Source of the DNA: JACDQM01 sp044373315
GTDB taxonomy: Bacteria > Pseudomonadota > Gammaproteobacteria > Burkholderiales > Burkholderiaceae_C
DNA length: 64,000 nucleotides
Direction: 5' to 3'
NCBI RefSeq assembly: GCF_044373315.1
Contig: NZ_JBILQK010000005.1
Span: 36,675 to 100,674, forward strand
This document shows, one piece after another, positions 50,361 to 58,859 of this stretch (position 1 is its first letter; every line of letters begins with the position of its first letter). Below the pieces are notes generated by a model, which searched no databases, was not told the origin of the DNA, and worked only from the letters and a program-made list of their open reading frames with translations. A program made the position numbers and the translations under genes.

Positions 50361-51686
50361 ATGTCTGCTGCCCACATCGCCTCGCAACCCACCAGCCTGC
50401 CGCCTGACGACGCGCTGCGCGGCCTGCTGCACAACGAGGTGCACGCCCGCCCCTCGGCCCGCATCCGCCTGCCCGCGCTGGTGGTGCTGGTGGCCGTGCT
50501 CAACGAAGGTGTGAGCCGCGAGGACGAATGCGCCCATCTGCGCCGCCTGCCTGGGCAGGACGCGCTGCGGCCCGCCGATCTGGCCGACAACTTCCTGCGC
50601 CTGCGCCTGGACGGGCTGACGCTCCGATGGGAGCGCCACAGCGAATTCACCCGCTACTCACTGGTTCAGCCGCTGCCGCCACAGGCGGAACTCGGGGCCA
50701 GCGACCCGGATCTGAGCGCCAGTCTGGCCCTGGAGGCCAGCTGGCTGCGCGAGATTCCCGGCCGCACCGTGGCCGCCGTCAAGCTGGTGATGCTGGCGCA
50801 TGACATCAGCGACCCACATGCCACGCTGGCGCTGGCACAGCAGTGGTTCGGTGGCCGCACCGTGGTGGCCTCGATGCTGGGCAACGGCCATTCGATGGCC
50901 GTCACCAACTTCCGGCTGCGGCCCAGCGGCTTCGAGCGCATGCTGGTGATCGCGCCGCCCGGCACCAGCGAAACCCGCGCCGGTCGCATCTCGCAGCGCC
51001 TGCTGGAATTGGAGATCTACCGCCTGATGGCGCTGCGCGGCCTGCCGGCGGCCAAGGCGCTGGCGCCGATGCTGGCCGAATCGGAAGCCGCGCTGGCCGA
51101 GGTAACGGCCAAGCTGGAAGCCCGCCAGGATTCCGAAGCCGAGCTGCTGGACAGCCTGATCCATGTGGCCGCCGGCGTCGAGCGCGCCACCGCACAGCAC
51201 CTCTACCGTTTCTCCGCCACCCAGGCCTATGACGCGCTGGTGCGCCAGCGCATCGCCGAGTTGCGCGAAAAGCCCATACCGGGCACGCAGACCATCGGCG
51301 AGTTCATGCAGCGCCGCCTGTCGCCGGCCATCGCCACGGTGGCTGCCACTTCGGCGCGACTGGCCTCGCTGTCGCAGCGGATCGAGCGCGCCAGCGCGCT
51401 GCTGCGCACGCGTGTCGACATTGCCACCGAAACCCAGAACCAGCAGCTGCTGGCCAAGCTGACGCGCGGCCAGGATTTGCAGCTGCAGTTGCAGTCCACC
51501 GTGGAAGGCCTGTCGATCGCCGCCATCTCTTACTACGTCGTCAGCCTGCTGCTGTATGGCGTCAAGGCGCTGAAGTCGGCCGGGCTTCCCCTGAACCCTG
51601 AGATCACCACGGGCGCCCTGATCCCGCTGGTGCTGTGGGCCGTCTGGAAGGCCACGCAGCGGGTGCATGCCCGGCTGAAGCACTGA
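50361..51686 (+). CDS. DUF3422 membrane-anchored protein
   Basis: A 441-residue protein of DUF3422. The N-terminal part has LRGLLHNEVHARPSARIRLP, the conserved family opening, and an RLEIYRLMALRGLPAAK-like helix in the middle (here LLELEIYRLMAL). Two membrane helices lie at the C-terminus (AAISYYVVSLLLYGVKAL and LIPLVLWAVWKATQ). The body is predicted soluble and helical, so it may be anchored to the inner membrane by its tail. Function is unknown. The ATG at 50361 was chosen over a TTG 21 bases earlier. Confidence 0.86.
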   Translation: MSAAHIASQPTSLPPDDALRGLLHNEVHARPSARIRLPALVVLVAVLNEGVSREDECAHLRRLPGQDALRPADLADNFLRLRLDGLTLRWERHSEFTRYSLVQPLPPQAELGASDPDLSASLALEASWLREIPGRTVAAVKLVMLAHDISDPHATLALAQQWFGGRTVVASMLGNGHSMAVTNFRLRPSGFERMLVIAPPGTSETRAGRISQRLLELEIYRLMALRGLPAAKALAPMLAESEAALAEVTAKLEARQDSEAELLDSLIHVAAGVERATAQHLYRFSATQAYDALVRQRIAELREKPIPGTQTIGEFMQRRLSPAIATVAATSARLASLSQRIERASALLRTRVDIATETQNQQLLAKLTRGQDLQLQLQSTVEGLSIAAISYYVVSLLLYGVKALKSAGLPLNPEITTGALIPLVLWAVWKATQRVHARLKH

Positions 51687-51699
51687 GGCCGCCGCCAGC

Positions 51700-52536
51700 A
51701 TGCTTGCCGTTCAGATCGGGCCGGTGGCCCTGCCCAGCACACCGCTGCTTCTCCTGCTGAGCCTGTGGGGAGCCAGCTGGCTGGCTGGCCGTCTGGCACG
51801 CCGCATGCCGGCCGACGCCGAGGCGCGCAAAGCCGCTGCAGATTCGGCCAGTCAGACCCTGCTGAACGCCGGTTTTGTCGGCCTGCTGGTGGCCAGGCTG
51901 GCTCATCTGGGCCTGAATGCAAACGCCTATCTCGCGACGCCCTGGTCGGCGCTGGATGTGCGCGACGGCGGCTGGCAAGCCAGTGCGGGCGTGGCCGCGG
52001 GCTTGGCCTGGCTGCTGTGGCGCGGCTGGCGCAGCTCAGACCTGCGGCGCGCGCTGGCCGGTAGCGCCGCGGCTGGCCTGCTGGTCTGGCAGCTCGGCTC
52101 GGCAGCACTCGGCTTGCAGCAACATCGCCCGCTTCCCGATCTGCCGCTGCAAACCTTGGCCGATGGCCACAGTCTGACCCTGACTGAAGCTGCGCGCGGC
52201 CGGCCGCTGGTGATCAATCTATGGGCCAGCTGGTGCGGTCCCTGCCGCGCCGAAATGCCAGTGCTGGCTGCGGCCGCCCAGCGCGACAGCAGCGTAGGAT
52301 TTCTGTTCGTCAACCAGGGCGAATCGGCAGCGACGGTGCACGCGTATATAAAAAGTCAGCAGTTGCAGCTGCCCGAAGTGCTGCTGGACGCCGGCTCACG
52401 CCTGGGGCCTGCACTCGGCTCGACCGGCCTGCCCAGCACCTTCTTCTACGATGCGCAAGGCCGCCTGGTCGATGCGCATCTGGGTGTGCTGAACGCCGCC
52501 GCGCTGCAAAGCCGGCTGCGCCTGTTGCGTCCCTGA
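51700..52536 (+). CDS. Membrane-anchored TlpA-like thioredoxin with Lgt-like N-terminal region
   Basis: A 278-residue protein. Residues 1-140 carry four hydrophobic segments resembling part of prolipoprotein diacylglyceryl transferase, without that enzyme's catalytic motifs. Residues about 145-278 are a TlpA/ResA-type thioredoxin domain with LWASWCGPCRAEMP (C179, C182) and a TGLPSTFFYDAQG cis-proline loop. A periplasmic disulfide-exchange role is likely. It sits 13 bases after DUF3422 and 15 bases before the TSUP gene. Confidence 0.87.
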   Translation: MLAVQIGPVALPSTPLLLLLSLWGASWLAGRLARRMPADAEARKAAADSASQTLLNAGFVGLLVARLAHLGLNANAYLATPWSALDVRDGGWQASAGVAAGLAWLLWRGWRSSDLRRALAGSAAAGLLVWQLGSAALGLQQHRPLPDLPLQTLADGHSLTLTEAARGRPLVINLWASWCGPCRAEMPVLAAAAQRDSSVGFLFVNQGESAATVHAYIKSQQLQLPEVLLDAGSRLGPALGSTGLPSTFFYDAQGRLVDAHLGVLNAAALQSRLRLLRP

Positions 52537-52551
52537 ACGACGCCACCGACC

Positions 52552-53370
52552 ATGCTGCTGGACACCCTGCTACCCCTGTTGCTCGGCGGCGGCGTCGGCC
52601 TGATCATGGCGCTGACCGGCGCCGGCGGCGGCGTGCTGGCCGTGCCGCTGCTGATCTTTGGCCTGCACCTCAGCGTGCAGGAGGCCGCACCGGTGGCACT
52701 GATCGCCGTCGGCGCGGCGGCCGCCCTGGGCGCGCTGCTGGCCCTGCGCGAGGGCGTGCTGCGCTACCGAGCCGCCCTGCTGATCGGCCTGATGGCCATG
52801 GCGGTGGCACCGCTGGGCGTTTGGCTGGCGCACCAGCTGCCGCCGCAACCCTTGATGCTCGGCTTCGCCGGCGTGCTGCTGTTCAGCGCCTGGCGCATGG
52901 CGCGGCCCAAGGATGCCGCCGCCTTTGATGCACGTCCGCCGCCACCCTGCAAGCTCGACCCGGCGCAAGGCCGGCTGCGCTGGACGCCACCCTGCGCAGC
53001 GATGCTGGCGCTGACCGGCCTGCTGTCCGGCATGCTGACCGGGCTGCTGGGCGTGGGCGGCGGCTTTGTCATCGTGCCGGCGCTGTCGCGCTATTCGGAT
53101 CTGGACCTGCGCAGCATCACCGCCACCTCGCTGGCGGTGATCGCACTGGCCTCGCTCAGCGGCGTGCTGGCCGCCAGCGGCCACGGCAGCATGGACTGGC
53201 CCTTGGCGCTGCGCTTCGGCGCTGCAGCCATGGTGGCCCTGGTGCTGGGGCGGCGCCTGGCCCAACGCCTTCCGGCATCCACACTGAGGCTGGGCTTTGC
53301 TGCCCTGTTGGTGCTGGTTGCCGCGCTGATGCTGGCACGAACGCTGGGCTGGATTCACGGCGCCGGCTGA
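52552..53370 (+). CDS. TSUP (TauE/SafE) family permease
   Basis: A 272-residue inner-membrane protein with about eight helices. The repeated TSUP motifs are seen twice: GLIMALTGAGGGVLAVPLL near the N-terminus and LSGMLTGLLGVGGGFVIVPAL near residue 165. The family exports sulfite, sulfoacetate or related organosulfur anions, but individual substrates are hard to predict. It follows the TlpA-like gene by 15 bases; a shared role in sulfur or redox chemistry is possible. Confidence 0.9.
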   Translation: MLLDTLLPLLLGGGVGLIMALTGAGGGVLAVPLLIFGLHLSVQEAAPVALIAVGAAAALGALLALREGVLRYRAALLIGLMAMAVAPLGVWLAHQLPPQPLMLGFAGVLLFSAWRMARPKDAAAFDARPPPPCKLDPAQGRLRWTPPCAAMLALTGLLSGMLTGLLGVGGGFVIVPALSRYSDLDLRSITATSLAVIALASLSGVLAASGHGSMDWPLALRFGAAAMVALVLGRRLAQRLPASTLRLGFAALLVLVAALMLARTLGWIHGAG

Positions 53371-53617
53371 AGACGGCGGCGCAGACCTCGGGCTGCGGGT
53401 GGTGTGAGTCCTTGCGGTGCAACGGCATCACAGGCATGGCGGACCTGGAGATTCACGGGTCGTATATTGCAAGAAGCTTATGTTTGCAGAGCGCACCCGT
53501 GCAGCGCATCCCCTTGGACAATTCAAGCCGCAACCCTGAATGCAGCGGCTACGCCGACCCGCGGGCCCGAGCGCATCATCCCCAGCAGCAGGGCATGCAC
53601 AACATGAAGGACGAGTC
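53371..53617. other. Gene-free leader before the tartrate/malate dehydrogenase
   Basis: A 247-base stretch with lower GC than its surroundings. It holds a TATATT sequence at 53463-53468 and an interrupted palindrome TGCAA-N11-TTGCA at 53468-53488, about 130 bases before the gene. These could be a promoter and a LysR-type site, but no regulator gene is adjacent. Confidence 0.35.
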
Positions 53618-54688
53618 ATGAAGACGCACAGAATCGCCGTCATCCCCGGCGATGGCATCGGCCGGGAGGTGATGCCCGAAGGCCTGCGCGTGCTGGACGC
53701 CGCGGCGCGACGTTTCAACATCGCGCTGGAGTTCACGCCGGTTGAATGGGCCAGCTGCGACTACTACCTACAGCATGGTGAAATGATGCCCGCCGACTGG
53801 AAGATGCAGCTGCAGGGCCAGGACGCGCTGCTGTTCGGTGCGGTCGGCTGGCCCGCCACCGTGCCTGACCATGTCTCGCTGTGGGGCTCGCTCTTGAAGT
53901 TCCGCCGCGAGTTCGACCAGTACATCAATCTGCGCCCGGTGCGGCTGTTCGAGGGTGTGCCGTGCCCCTTGGCGAACCGCAAGCCTGGCGAGATCGACTA
54001 CCTGGTGGTGCGCGAAAACACCGAAGGCGAATACACCAACCTCGGCGGCGTGATGTATGCCGGCACCGAGCGCGAGATCGTGATCCAGGAATCGGTATTC
54101 AGCCGCTTCGGCACCGACCGTGTGCTGAAGTACGCCTTCGAGCTGGCGAAAGGCCGCGCGCGCCAGCACCTGACGGTGGCCACCAAGAGCAACGGCATTG
54201 CCATCAGCATGCCCTGGTGGGACGGCCGCGCCGATGCGTTGCATGCCGACTATCCGGGCGTCACCGTGGACAAGCAGCACATCGACATCCTCAGCGCCCG
54301 CTTCGTGCTGCAGCCGCAGCGCTTCGATGTGGTGGTGGCCAGCAATCTGTTCGGCGACATCCTCTCGGATCTAGGCCCGGCGACCACCGGCACCATCGGC
54401 CTGGCGCCCTCCGCCAATCTGAACCCCGAGCGCAAGTTCCCCAGCCTGTTCGAGCCAGTGCACGGCTCGGCACCCGACATCTACGGCCAGGGCATCGCCA
54501 ACCCGGTGGCGATGATCTGGTCAGCCGCGCTGATGCTGGATTTCCTCGGCCACCGCGACTCGCATGACGCCATCCTGCGCGCCATCGAGCAGGTGCTGCG
54601 CAGCGGCCCGCGCACGCGCGATCTGGGCGGCTGCGCCTCGACCGTGGAGATGGGCGAGGCGATTGCGGGGCTGGTGGCCGCGATCTGA
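53618..54688 (+). CDS. Tartrate/D-malate dehydrogenase
   Basis: A 356-residue member of the isocitrate/isopropylmalate dehydrogenase family. It starts MKTHRIAVIPGDGIGREVMP. RENTEGEYTNLGG and the SNLFGDILSDLGPA metal-binding segment, plus FEPVHGSAPDIYGQG, are all conserved. WASCDYYLQHG near the N-terminus is typical of the tartrate dehydrogenase/decarboxylase and D-malate dehydrogenase branch and not of LeuB. The enzyme uses NAD and a divalent metal. Which of tartrate, D-malate or 3-isopropylmalate analogues is the natural substrate is not shown. Confidence 0.92.
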   Translation: MKTHRIAVIPGDGIGREVMPEGLRVLDAAARRFNIALEFTPVEWASCDYYLQHGEMMPADWKMQLQGQDALLFGAVGWPATVPDHVSLWGSLLKFRREFDQYINLRPVRLFEGVPCPLANRKPGEIDYLVVRENTEGEYTNLGGVMYAGTEREIVIQESVFSRFGTDRVLKYAFELAKGRARQHLTVATKSNGIAISMPWWDGRADALHADYPGVTVDKQHIDILSARFVLQPQRFDVVVASNLFGDILSDLGPATTGTIGLAPSANLNPERKFPSLFEPVHGSAPDIYGQGIANPVAMIWSAALMLDFLGHRDSHDAILRAIEQVLRSGPRTRDLGGCASTVEMGEAIAGLVAAI

Positions 54689-54738
54689 GGCCCTGCAGCG
54701 GGCTTGGTTCGCCGAGCGGAGCGAGGCGCGCTGCGGCC
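54689..54738 (+). terminator. Possible terminator or repeat hairpin
   Basis: GGCCCTGCAGCG (54689-54700) can pair with CGCTGCGGCC (54729-54738) with a two-base bulge. It follows the dehydrogenase stop directly, without a T-tract. Confidence 0.3.
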
Positions 54739-54752
54739 TGCTCCCTTTGAGC

Positions 54753-55049
54753 CTACGCGCGTGAAGTCCAATAGCCGGGCTCCCGATGTTGATGCGCTAT
54801 GGCATAGATCTGCGGACCGGCAAGTTCATCGACTTCATAGACGACGGTGTACGGAAATCGGTCAAAGTGGTAGACGCGGAACCCGAAATCGCCATGCGGG
54901 CCTCGTAGTGGGTTATCCACGAGAAGATCGCGCACTCGTTCGAACTCGGCGAGAAATGCTTCGGCAACCGGCCGACTTGCATGCTCTGCGTAATACAGCG
55001 CCGCATCGCCCAGCTCGGCTTCGGCGTCTGGATGAATCCAGCAACTCAC
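54753..55049 (-). CDS. ParE/RelE-type toxin
   Basis: A 98-residue protein with the RelE/ParE fold pattern: IHPDAEAELGDAALYYAE at the N-terminus, ERVRDLLVDNPLRGP in the middle and RFPYTVVYEVD then IYAIAHQHREPGYW at the end. RelE members cut mRNA on the ribosome and ParE members poison gyrase; sequence alone does not separate them. Its start overlaps the antitoxin stop by four bases (ATGA). Confidence 0.9.
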   Translation of the reverse strand: MSCWIHPDAEAELGDAALYYAEHASRPVAEAFLAEFERVRDLLVDNPLRGPHGDFGFRVYHFDRFPYTVVYEVDELAGPQIYAIAHQHREPGYWTSRA

Positions 55050-55273
55050 CCGAGCCGCGCTCGAGCCCGAGCAAGCGCTTCGTCAGCTGGAACCATGGCG
55101 GTCTTGCCGGCCTTGACGTCGGCGCGGCGACTCTGCGCCAGCGCCAGCCATGCGGCCTGCGCTGGCGACTTGGGCTCGAAGCTGGCAATCAGACGCTCCA
55201 CCAGCTTGGCGCGGTCTTCGGGCGGCAGGCGCAGGGCCTGCGCGGCAAGGTCTTCGACGGGCTGGGAGGACAT
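55046..55273 (-). CDS. Addiction-module antitoxin
   Basis: A 75-residue acidic-helical protein starting MSSQPVEDLAAQALRLP, with PPEDRAKLVERLIASFE, the pattern of the Unstab_antitox family (PF09720) that pairs with ParE/RelE toxins. No DNA-binding domain is obvious, so operon autoregulation may depend on the complex. The ATG at 55273 was chosen because the longer frame upstream has no family similarity. Confidence 0.87.
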   Translation of the reverse strand: MSSQPVEDLAAQALRLPPEDRAKLVERLIASFEPKSPAQAAWLALAQSRRADVKAGKTAMVPADEALARARARLG

Positions 55274-55365
55274 CGCACGCACCTCTCGGAATCTGGGACA
55301 TAAGCATGCCACACCCAGGCTCGCCGCTCCCGCAGTGTGCGACCCAGCATCGCTCCACCGGCAGT

Positions 55366-55929
55366 TCAGCCCACCAGATCCTGCTGCGCCAGCCAAGCCT
55401 GATGCACCCGCGCCACGGCCTCATCGATGCCCATCAAGGCGGTGTCGACCACCAGCTCGGCCGCCGTCGGCGCCTCGTAGGGCGCGCTGATGCCGGTGAA
55501 GTCGGCAATCGCGCCGGCGCGGGCCCGGCGGTACAGGCCCTTGGGGTCCCGCTGCTCGCAGACCTCCAGCGAGGCGGCCACATGCACCTCGACAAAGCGG
55601 CCCGCCCCGATGATCTCGCGCGCCATGCGGCGGTCTTCGAGCAGCGGCGAGATCAGGGCGCAGATCACCGTCAGCCCGGCGCGGTTCATCAGCGCGGCCA
55701 CCTCGGCCACGCGGCGGATGTTTTCCTTGCGGTCGGCGGCGCTGAAGCCCAGGTCGCGGCACAGGCCGGTGCGCACCGTGTCTCCGTCGAGGATGAAGTG
55801 CAGCACGCCTTCGCCGCCAAAGCGCTCGGCCAGGCCTTGGGCCAGCGTGCTCTTGCCGGAACCCGACAGCCCGGTGAGCCAGATCGTCAAGGGTGCAGGC
55901 GTGTGGTTGGCGTGGGTCGAGATGCTCAT
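55366..55929 (-). CDS. cysC: Adenylylsulfate kinase (APS kinase)
   Basis: A 187-residue kinase. The P-loop is GLSGSGKST at about residues 20-28, followed by FILDGDTVRTGLCRDLGFSA and a CALISPLLEDRRMARE segment with the conserved serine. FVEVHVAASLEVCEQRDPKGLY completes the family core. It makes PAPS from APS and ATP in sulfate assimilation. No cysDN or sulfurylase gene is adjacent, so it is an isolated copy. The ATG at 55929 follows the family's usual start before THANHTPAPLTIWLTG. Confidence 0.93.
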   Translation of the reverse strand: MSISTHANHTPAPLTIWLTGLSGSGKSTLAQGLAERFGGEGVLHFILDGDTVRTGLCRDLGFSAADRKENIRRVAEVAALMNRAGLTVICALISPLLEDRRMAREIIGAGRFVEVHVAASLEVCEQRDPKGLYRRARAGAIADFTGISAPYEAPTAAELVVDTALMGIDEAVARVHQAWLAQQDLVG

Positions 55930-56176
55930 GGGCCTCATTGTCCACGCGTGCGCAGCGCCCGCGGAGCAAGCACCCGTGCCAGGGCAACACCGAGCCAAGT
56001 CCAAACCCATCAGCAGCCGGGGCGCGAGGAAGAAAGTGGAAGGGCGTCGTGCCCGTGCCTCAGTATGCGTCGTCTTCATCGGAGCCCCTTTTCACGATCG
56101 CCTAGGGCTGACAGGCAGGGCTCCGTGCATGTCAGCAGACCCAACCGCTCAGCAAGACACCCCGTAAGCCCTGACA

Positions 56177-56776
56177 ATGCGCGCCATGAATGCCTCCAAC
56201 AACTCCTCCCTTTCCGCAGTCGACCAGGCGCGCCAGGCGGCGCAATGGCAGCGCAACAAGCCCAGCATCTATGTGGATGTGGGCCTGGGCCTGTTCTTTT
56301 TCGTCTGCGCCAAGTTCACCGACCTGACCACTGCCGCCTTGCTGGGCGCCGCAGCCGGTCTTTGCGTCTATCTGGCCCAGCGCTATGTCAAGGTCGACCT
56401 GATCGGCGGGCTGGCGATGTTCGGCGTGGCGATGCTGCTGGTATCGGCCGGCTTCTCGCTGATCTTCCAGGATGACTGGGCGGTCAAGATGAAGGGCACA
56501 ATCCTCGGCCTGCTCACCGCAACCCTGTTCCTGGGCGACGGCCTTATCAACCGCGGCCGCTATTTCGGCCGTCGGCTGGCGCGCTATGTGATGGAGCCGG
56601 TGGTCGAGCAGCGCCTGGCCATCGGCCTGGGCCTGCTCGGCGCCACGATGGCGCTGCTCAACTGGGGGGTGGCAAAGGTCTTCAGCACCGATGTCTGGCT
56701 GGCCTACACCACCTTCGGCGACATCGCGCTGAGCATGCTGCTGTTCTTCGCCGTACTGAGGTTTGCGCGGGCCTGA
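56177..56776 (+). CDS. YciB/IspZ-like septation membrane protein
   Basis: A 199-residue protein with about five membrane helices. IYVDVGLGLFFFVCAKFTD near the N-terminus, the FQDDWAVKMKGTILGLLTA middle and WGVAKVFSTDVWLAYTTFGD near the C-terminus follow the layout of YciB (IspZ), where the STDxW motif is conserved. YciB is a cell-envelope/division-associated membrane protein of unclear activity. This sequence is divergent enough to be a paralogue. An ATG nine bases downstream is equally possible as a start. Confidence 0.78.
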   Translation: MRAMNASNNSSLSAVDQARQAAQWQRNKPSIYVDVGLGLFFFVCAKFTDLTTAALLGAAAGLCVYLAQRYVKVDLIGGLAMFGVAMLLVSAGFSLIFQDDWAVKMKGTILGLLTATLFLGDGLINRGRYFGRRLARYVMEPVVEQRLAIGLGLLGATMALLNWGVAKVFSTDVWLAYTTFGDIALSMLLFFAVLRFARA

Positions 56777-56824
56777 GGGCGGCCGATTCGGCCAGCGCCC
56801 GCGCTTGTGATCACCCCGCTGGCC

Positions 56825-56977
56825 TCAAGCCGGCTTGTTCTTCAGCTTGCCCTTGGGCATCACGGCCGTCATCGGCGCGACGGGGCGGGTGGAAACCGAC
56901 GACGATTCCTTGGAAGGTCCGGTGTCCTTCTTCGGCTTCTTGTTCGCCTTGTCGTTGCGTTGTTCGCCTTTGGCCAT
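56825..56977 (-). CDS. Small basic lysine-rich protein
   Basis: A 50-residue protein starting MAKGEQRNDKANKKPKK and ending MPKGKLKNKPA, with 12 lysines. The composition and the MAKGEQR start recall short conserved hypothetical proteins of Burkholderiales. An AAGGAG ribosome-binding site lies eight bases before the ATG, which supports translation. No function is known; it may bind nucleic acid, which is inference from charge only. Confidence 0.68.
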   Translation of the reverse strand: MAKGEQRNDKANKKPKKDTGPSKESSSVSTRPVAPMTAVMPKGKLKNKPA

Positions 56978-56991
56978 GTCTTGCGCTCCTT

Positions 56992-57005
56992 ATCAAACGT
57001 TTGAT
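56992..57005. promoter_or_regulatory. Perfect 14-base palindrome upstream of the small basic gene
   Basis: ATCAAACGTTTGAT is a perfect palindrome 14 bases before the ATG, just upstream of the AAGGAG site. Its symmetry and CG centre resemble TetR- or LacI-type operators. No regulator gene of that kind is adjacent. Confidence 0.45.
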
Positions 57006-57257
57006 GATGTCATGCGACTGTCGCTGCTGCCCGGCCCATGAGGATCATGACAGGCCTGCAGCAACTGCCGGCACTCTACTACCACCCGGCTCGGTGGCAG
57101 CGTCGATGCCAAGACTGCAAGGCTGAACTCCCGCAAGCGCCTGCCGGCGCCTGAATCTGGGCGCCATGCGCTGCCCGCAGGCTGATAGCATCCGCGCCGC
57201 CTGAGCCTTCGGCGCCAGATCGAGAGAACGCCTGTAAATCCAGAAGTGAGCAGATTG

Positions 57258-58838
57258 ATGACCCATTCCCGCTGTTTGCTGATCTTCATACTCGCGGTCT
57301 CCTTGGCTGCTTGCGGCGGTGGCTCCGCACCGCCGGAGCCGCAAGCGCAGCCGCGGCTCAGCATCAGCAGCGCGCCGATCCAGGAAGCCCTGTCCGCTGG
57401 CGACGAACTGGTGCTGAAGCTCGAGGGGCGCATCAGCGACGCGGGCACGCAGCAGGTGTTTCTGCAGTTGCGCGACTCCGGCGCGGCCTTCGCCCTGCCG
57501 GCGATTCAAGCACAAGCTGCAGACAAGAGCATTGCGCTCAATGTCATCAGCCTGCCGAGCCTTTCGGCCGGTCAACGCAGCGGCCGCCTTGAGCTCAGAG
57601 CCTGCAAGGACGCCGCCTGTGCTCAGCCTTGTGACAGCGCCGCCGCGTCGCTGGCCTACGAACTGAACGTGAGCGCGGTGGCGGACTGGGAGACGCATCA
57701 GCGTGATGCCAGCCACAGCGGCGAAGTACCGATACGGCTCAACCCGGCCAAGTTCAGCAAGGCCTGGGAATGGAAGCGCCCACCCGGCAACGAACCGATA
57801 GGTGGCATCAATCCTGTCGTCACCAAGGCCGGCAAGGTTTTTGTGACGACGGACGTCTACTTCGGCGACGCGCGTCTCTATGCACTCAAAGAAGTCGACG
57901 GCAGCGAAGCCTGGTCGCAAGCGATGGGCTCGGTGCCGGCCTTCAATCCGCCGGCCGTCGGTGGGCGCAAGGTCTATGCGGCAGTCACCGGCCATTCGCA
58001 GACCTTTCTGTGGGCCTTCGACCTGGAAACCGGCCAGTTCCAGCACAAGTCCGGCTTCTCGGGGCAATGGCCGCACTTCCTTGCGCCGACCGTGTTCGAC
58101 GACGTGGCCTATGCCGGCGGCGGCTACTCGGGTGCCGAGGTCTACGCGTTCTCCGGTACCGACGGTTCACGCAAGTGGGCGGCCACCCTGGGCGGCAGCT
58201 GGGACATGTTCACACCGGCCGTCGATGCGCGCCACGTCTATCAGCACAACGCCCATTCGCTGGTCCTGATCGATCGGCTCACCGGTACCGAACTGGCGCG
58301 CATCAGCGATCCCGCTGGCAACGCCAACGGCTACTCGTATCACGGCGCGCCGATGCTGGGCAGCCGCGGCAACGTGATCGCGTTTGCCGGCGGCGCCTTC
58401 AGCGGCCGGGCCAGCGCCAACGCCGAGCACTACGAGCAGCGCAAGCTGTCGAGCTTCGACATCGCCGGCAAGAAGCATGAATGGTCGACCGCAGACGCCT
58501 ACCTCACAGCACCGGCCGTGGGGCGCGGGGTGATCTACGCTGCGCGCAACAACCCGATGGCACTCGATGCACTCGACGAGGCGACAGGCAAGCGGCTGTG
58601 GACCTGGACGGCCTCCGGCACCAACGACACGAGCTTCCATCGCAACGTGGTTCTGACGCGAACGCATCTGTTCGTCAGCACCAACAGCAATGTCTACGCC
58701 ATCGACCTGACGACACGACAATCCGTCTGGAGCTATCCCGCCCCTGGCATGCTGGCGATCTCGGCAGACCGCACGCTCTACATCGCCACCGGCGCCAGGG
58801 AAAGCGATGGTCGTCTGGTCGCCATTCGACTGAAGTGA
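57258..58838 (+). CDS. PQQ-like beta-propeller lipoprotein
   Basis: A 526-residue protein with a lipobox (VSLAACGGG) after a short helix, so it is probably an outer- or inner-membrane lipoprotein. A beta-sandwich-like region follows (residues about 30-140). Then come repeated WD/PQQ-type blades, such as LYALKEVDGSEAWSQAMG, VYAFSGTDGSRKWAATLGG and LDALDEATGKRLWTWTASG. These resemble BamB or PQQ-repeat scaffold proteins; no PQQ-binding dehydrogenase motifs are seen. A GTG 12 bases earlier is another possible start. Confidence 0.84.
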   Translation: MTHSRCLLIFILAVSLAACGGGSAPPEPQAQPRLSISSAPIQEALSAGDELVLKLEGRISDAGTQQVFLQLRDSGAAFALPAIQAQAADKSIALNVISLPSLSAGQRSGRLELRACKDAACAQPCDSAAASLAYELNVSAVADWETHQRDASHSGEVPIRLNPAKFSKAWEWKRPPGNEPIGGINPVVTKAGKVFVTTDVYFGDARLYALKEVDGSEAWSQAMGSVPAFNPPAVGGRKVYAAVTGHSQTFLWAFDLETGQFQHKSGFSGQWPHFLAPTVFDDVAYAGGGYSGAEVYAFSGTDGSRKWAATLGGSWDMFTPAVDARHVYQHNAHSLVLIDRLTGTELARISDPAGNANGYSYHGAPMLGSRGNVIAFAGGAFSGRASANAEHYEQRKLSSFDIAGKKHEWSTADAYLTAPAVGRGVIYAARNNPMALDALDEATGKRLWTWTASGTNDTSFHRNVVLTRTHLFVSTNSNVYAIDLTTRQSVWSYPAPGMLAISADRTLYIATGARESDGRLVAIRLK

Positions 58839-58859
58839 AATCTGGCCAATCAGCCCACC

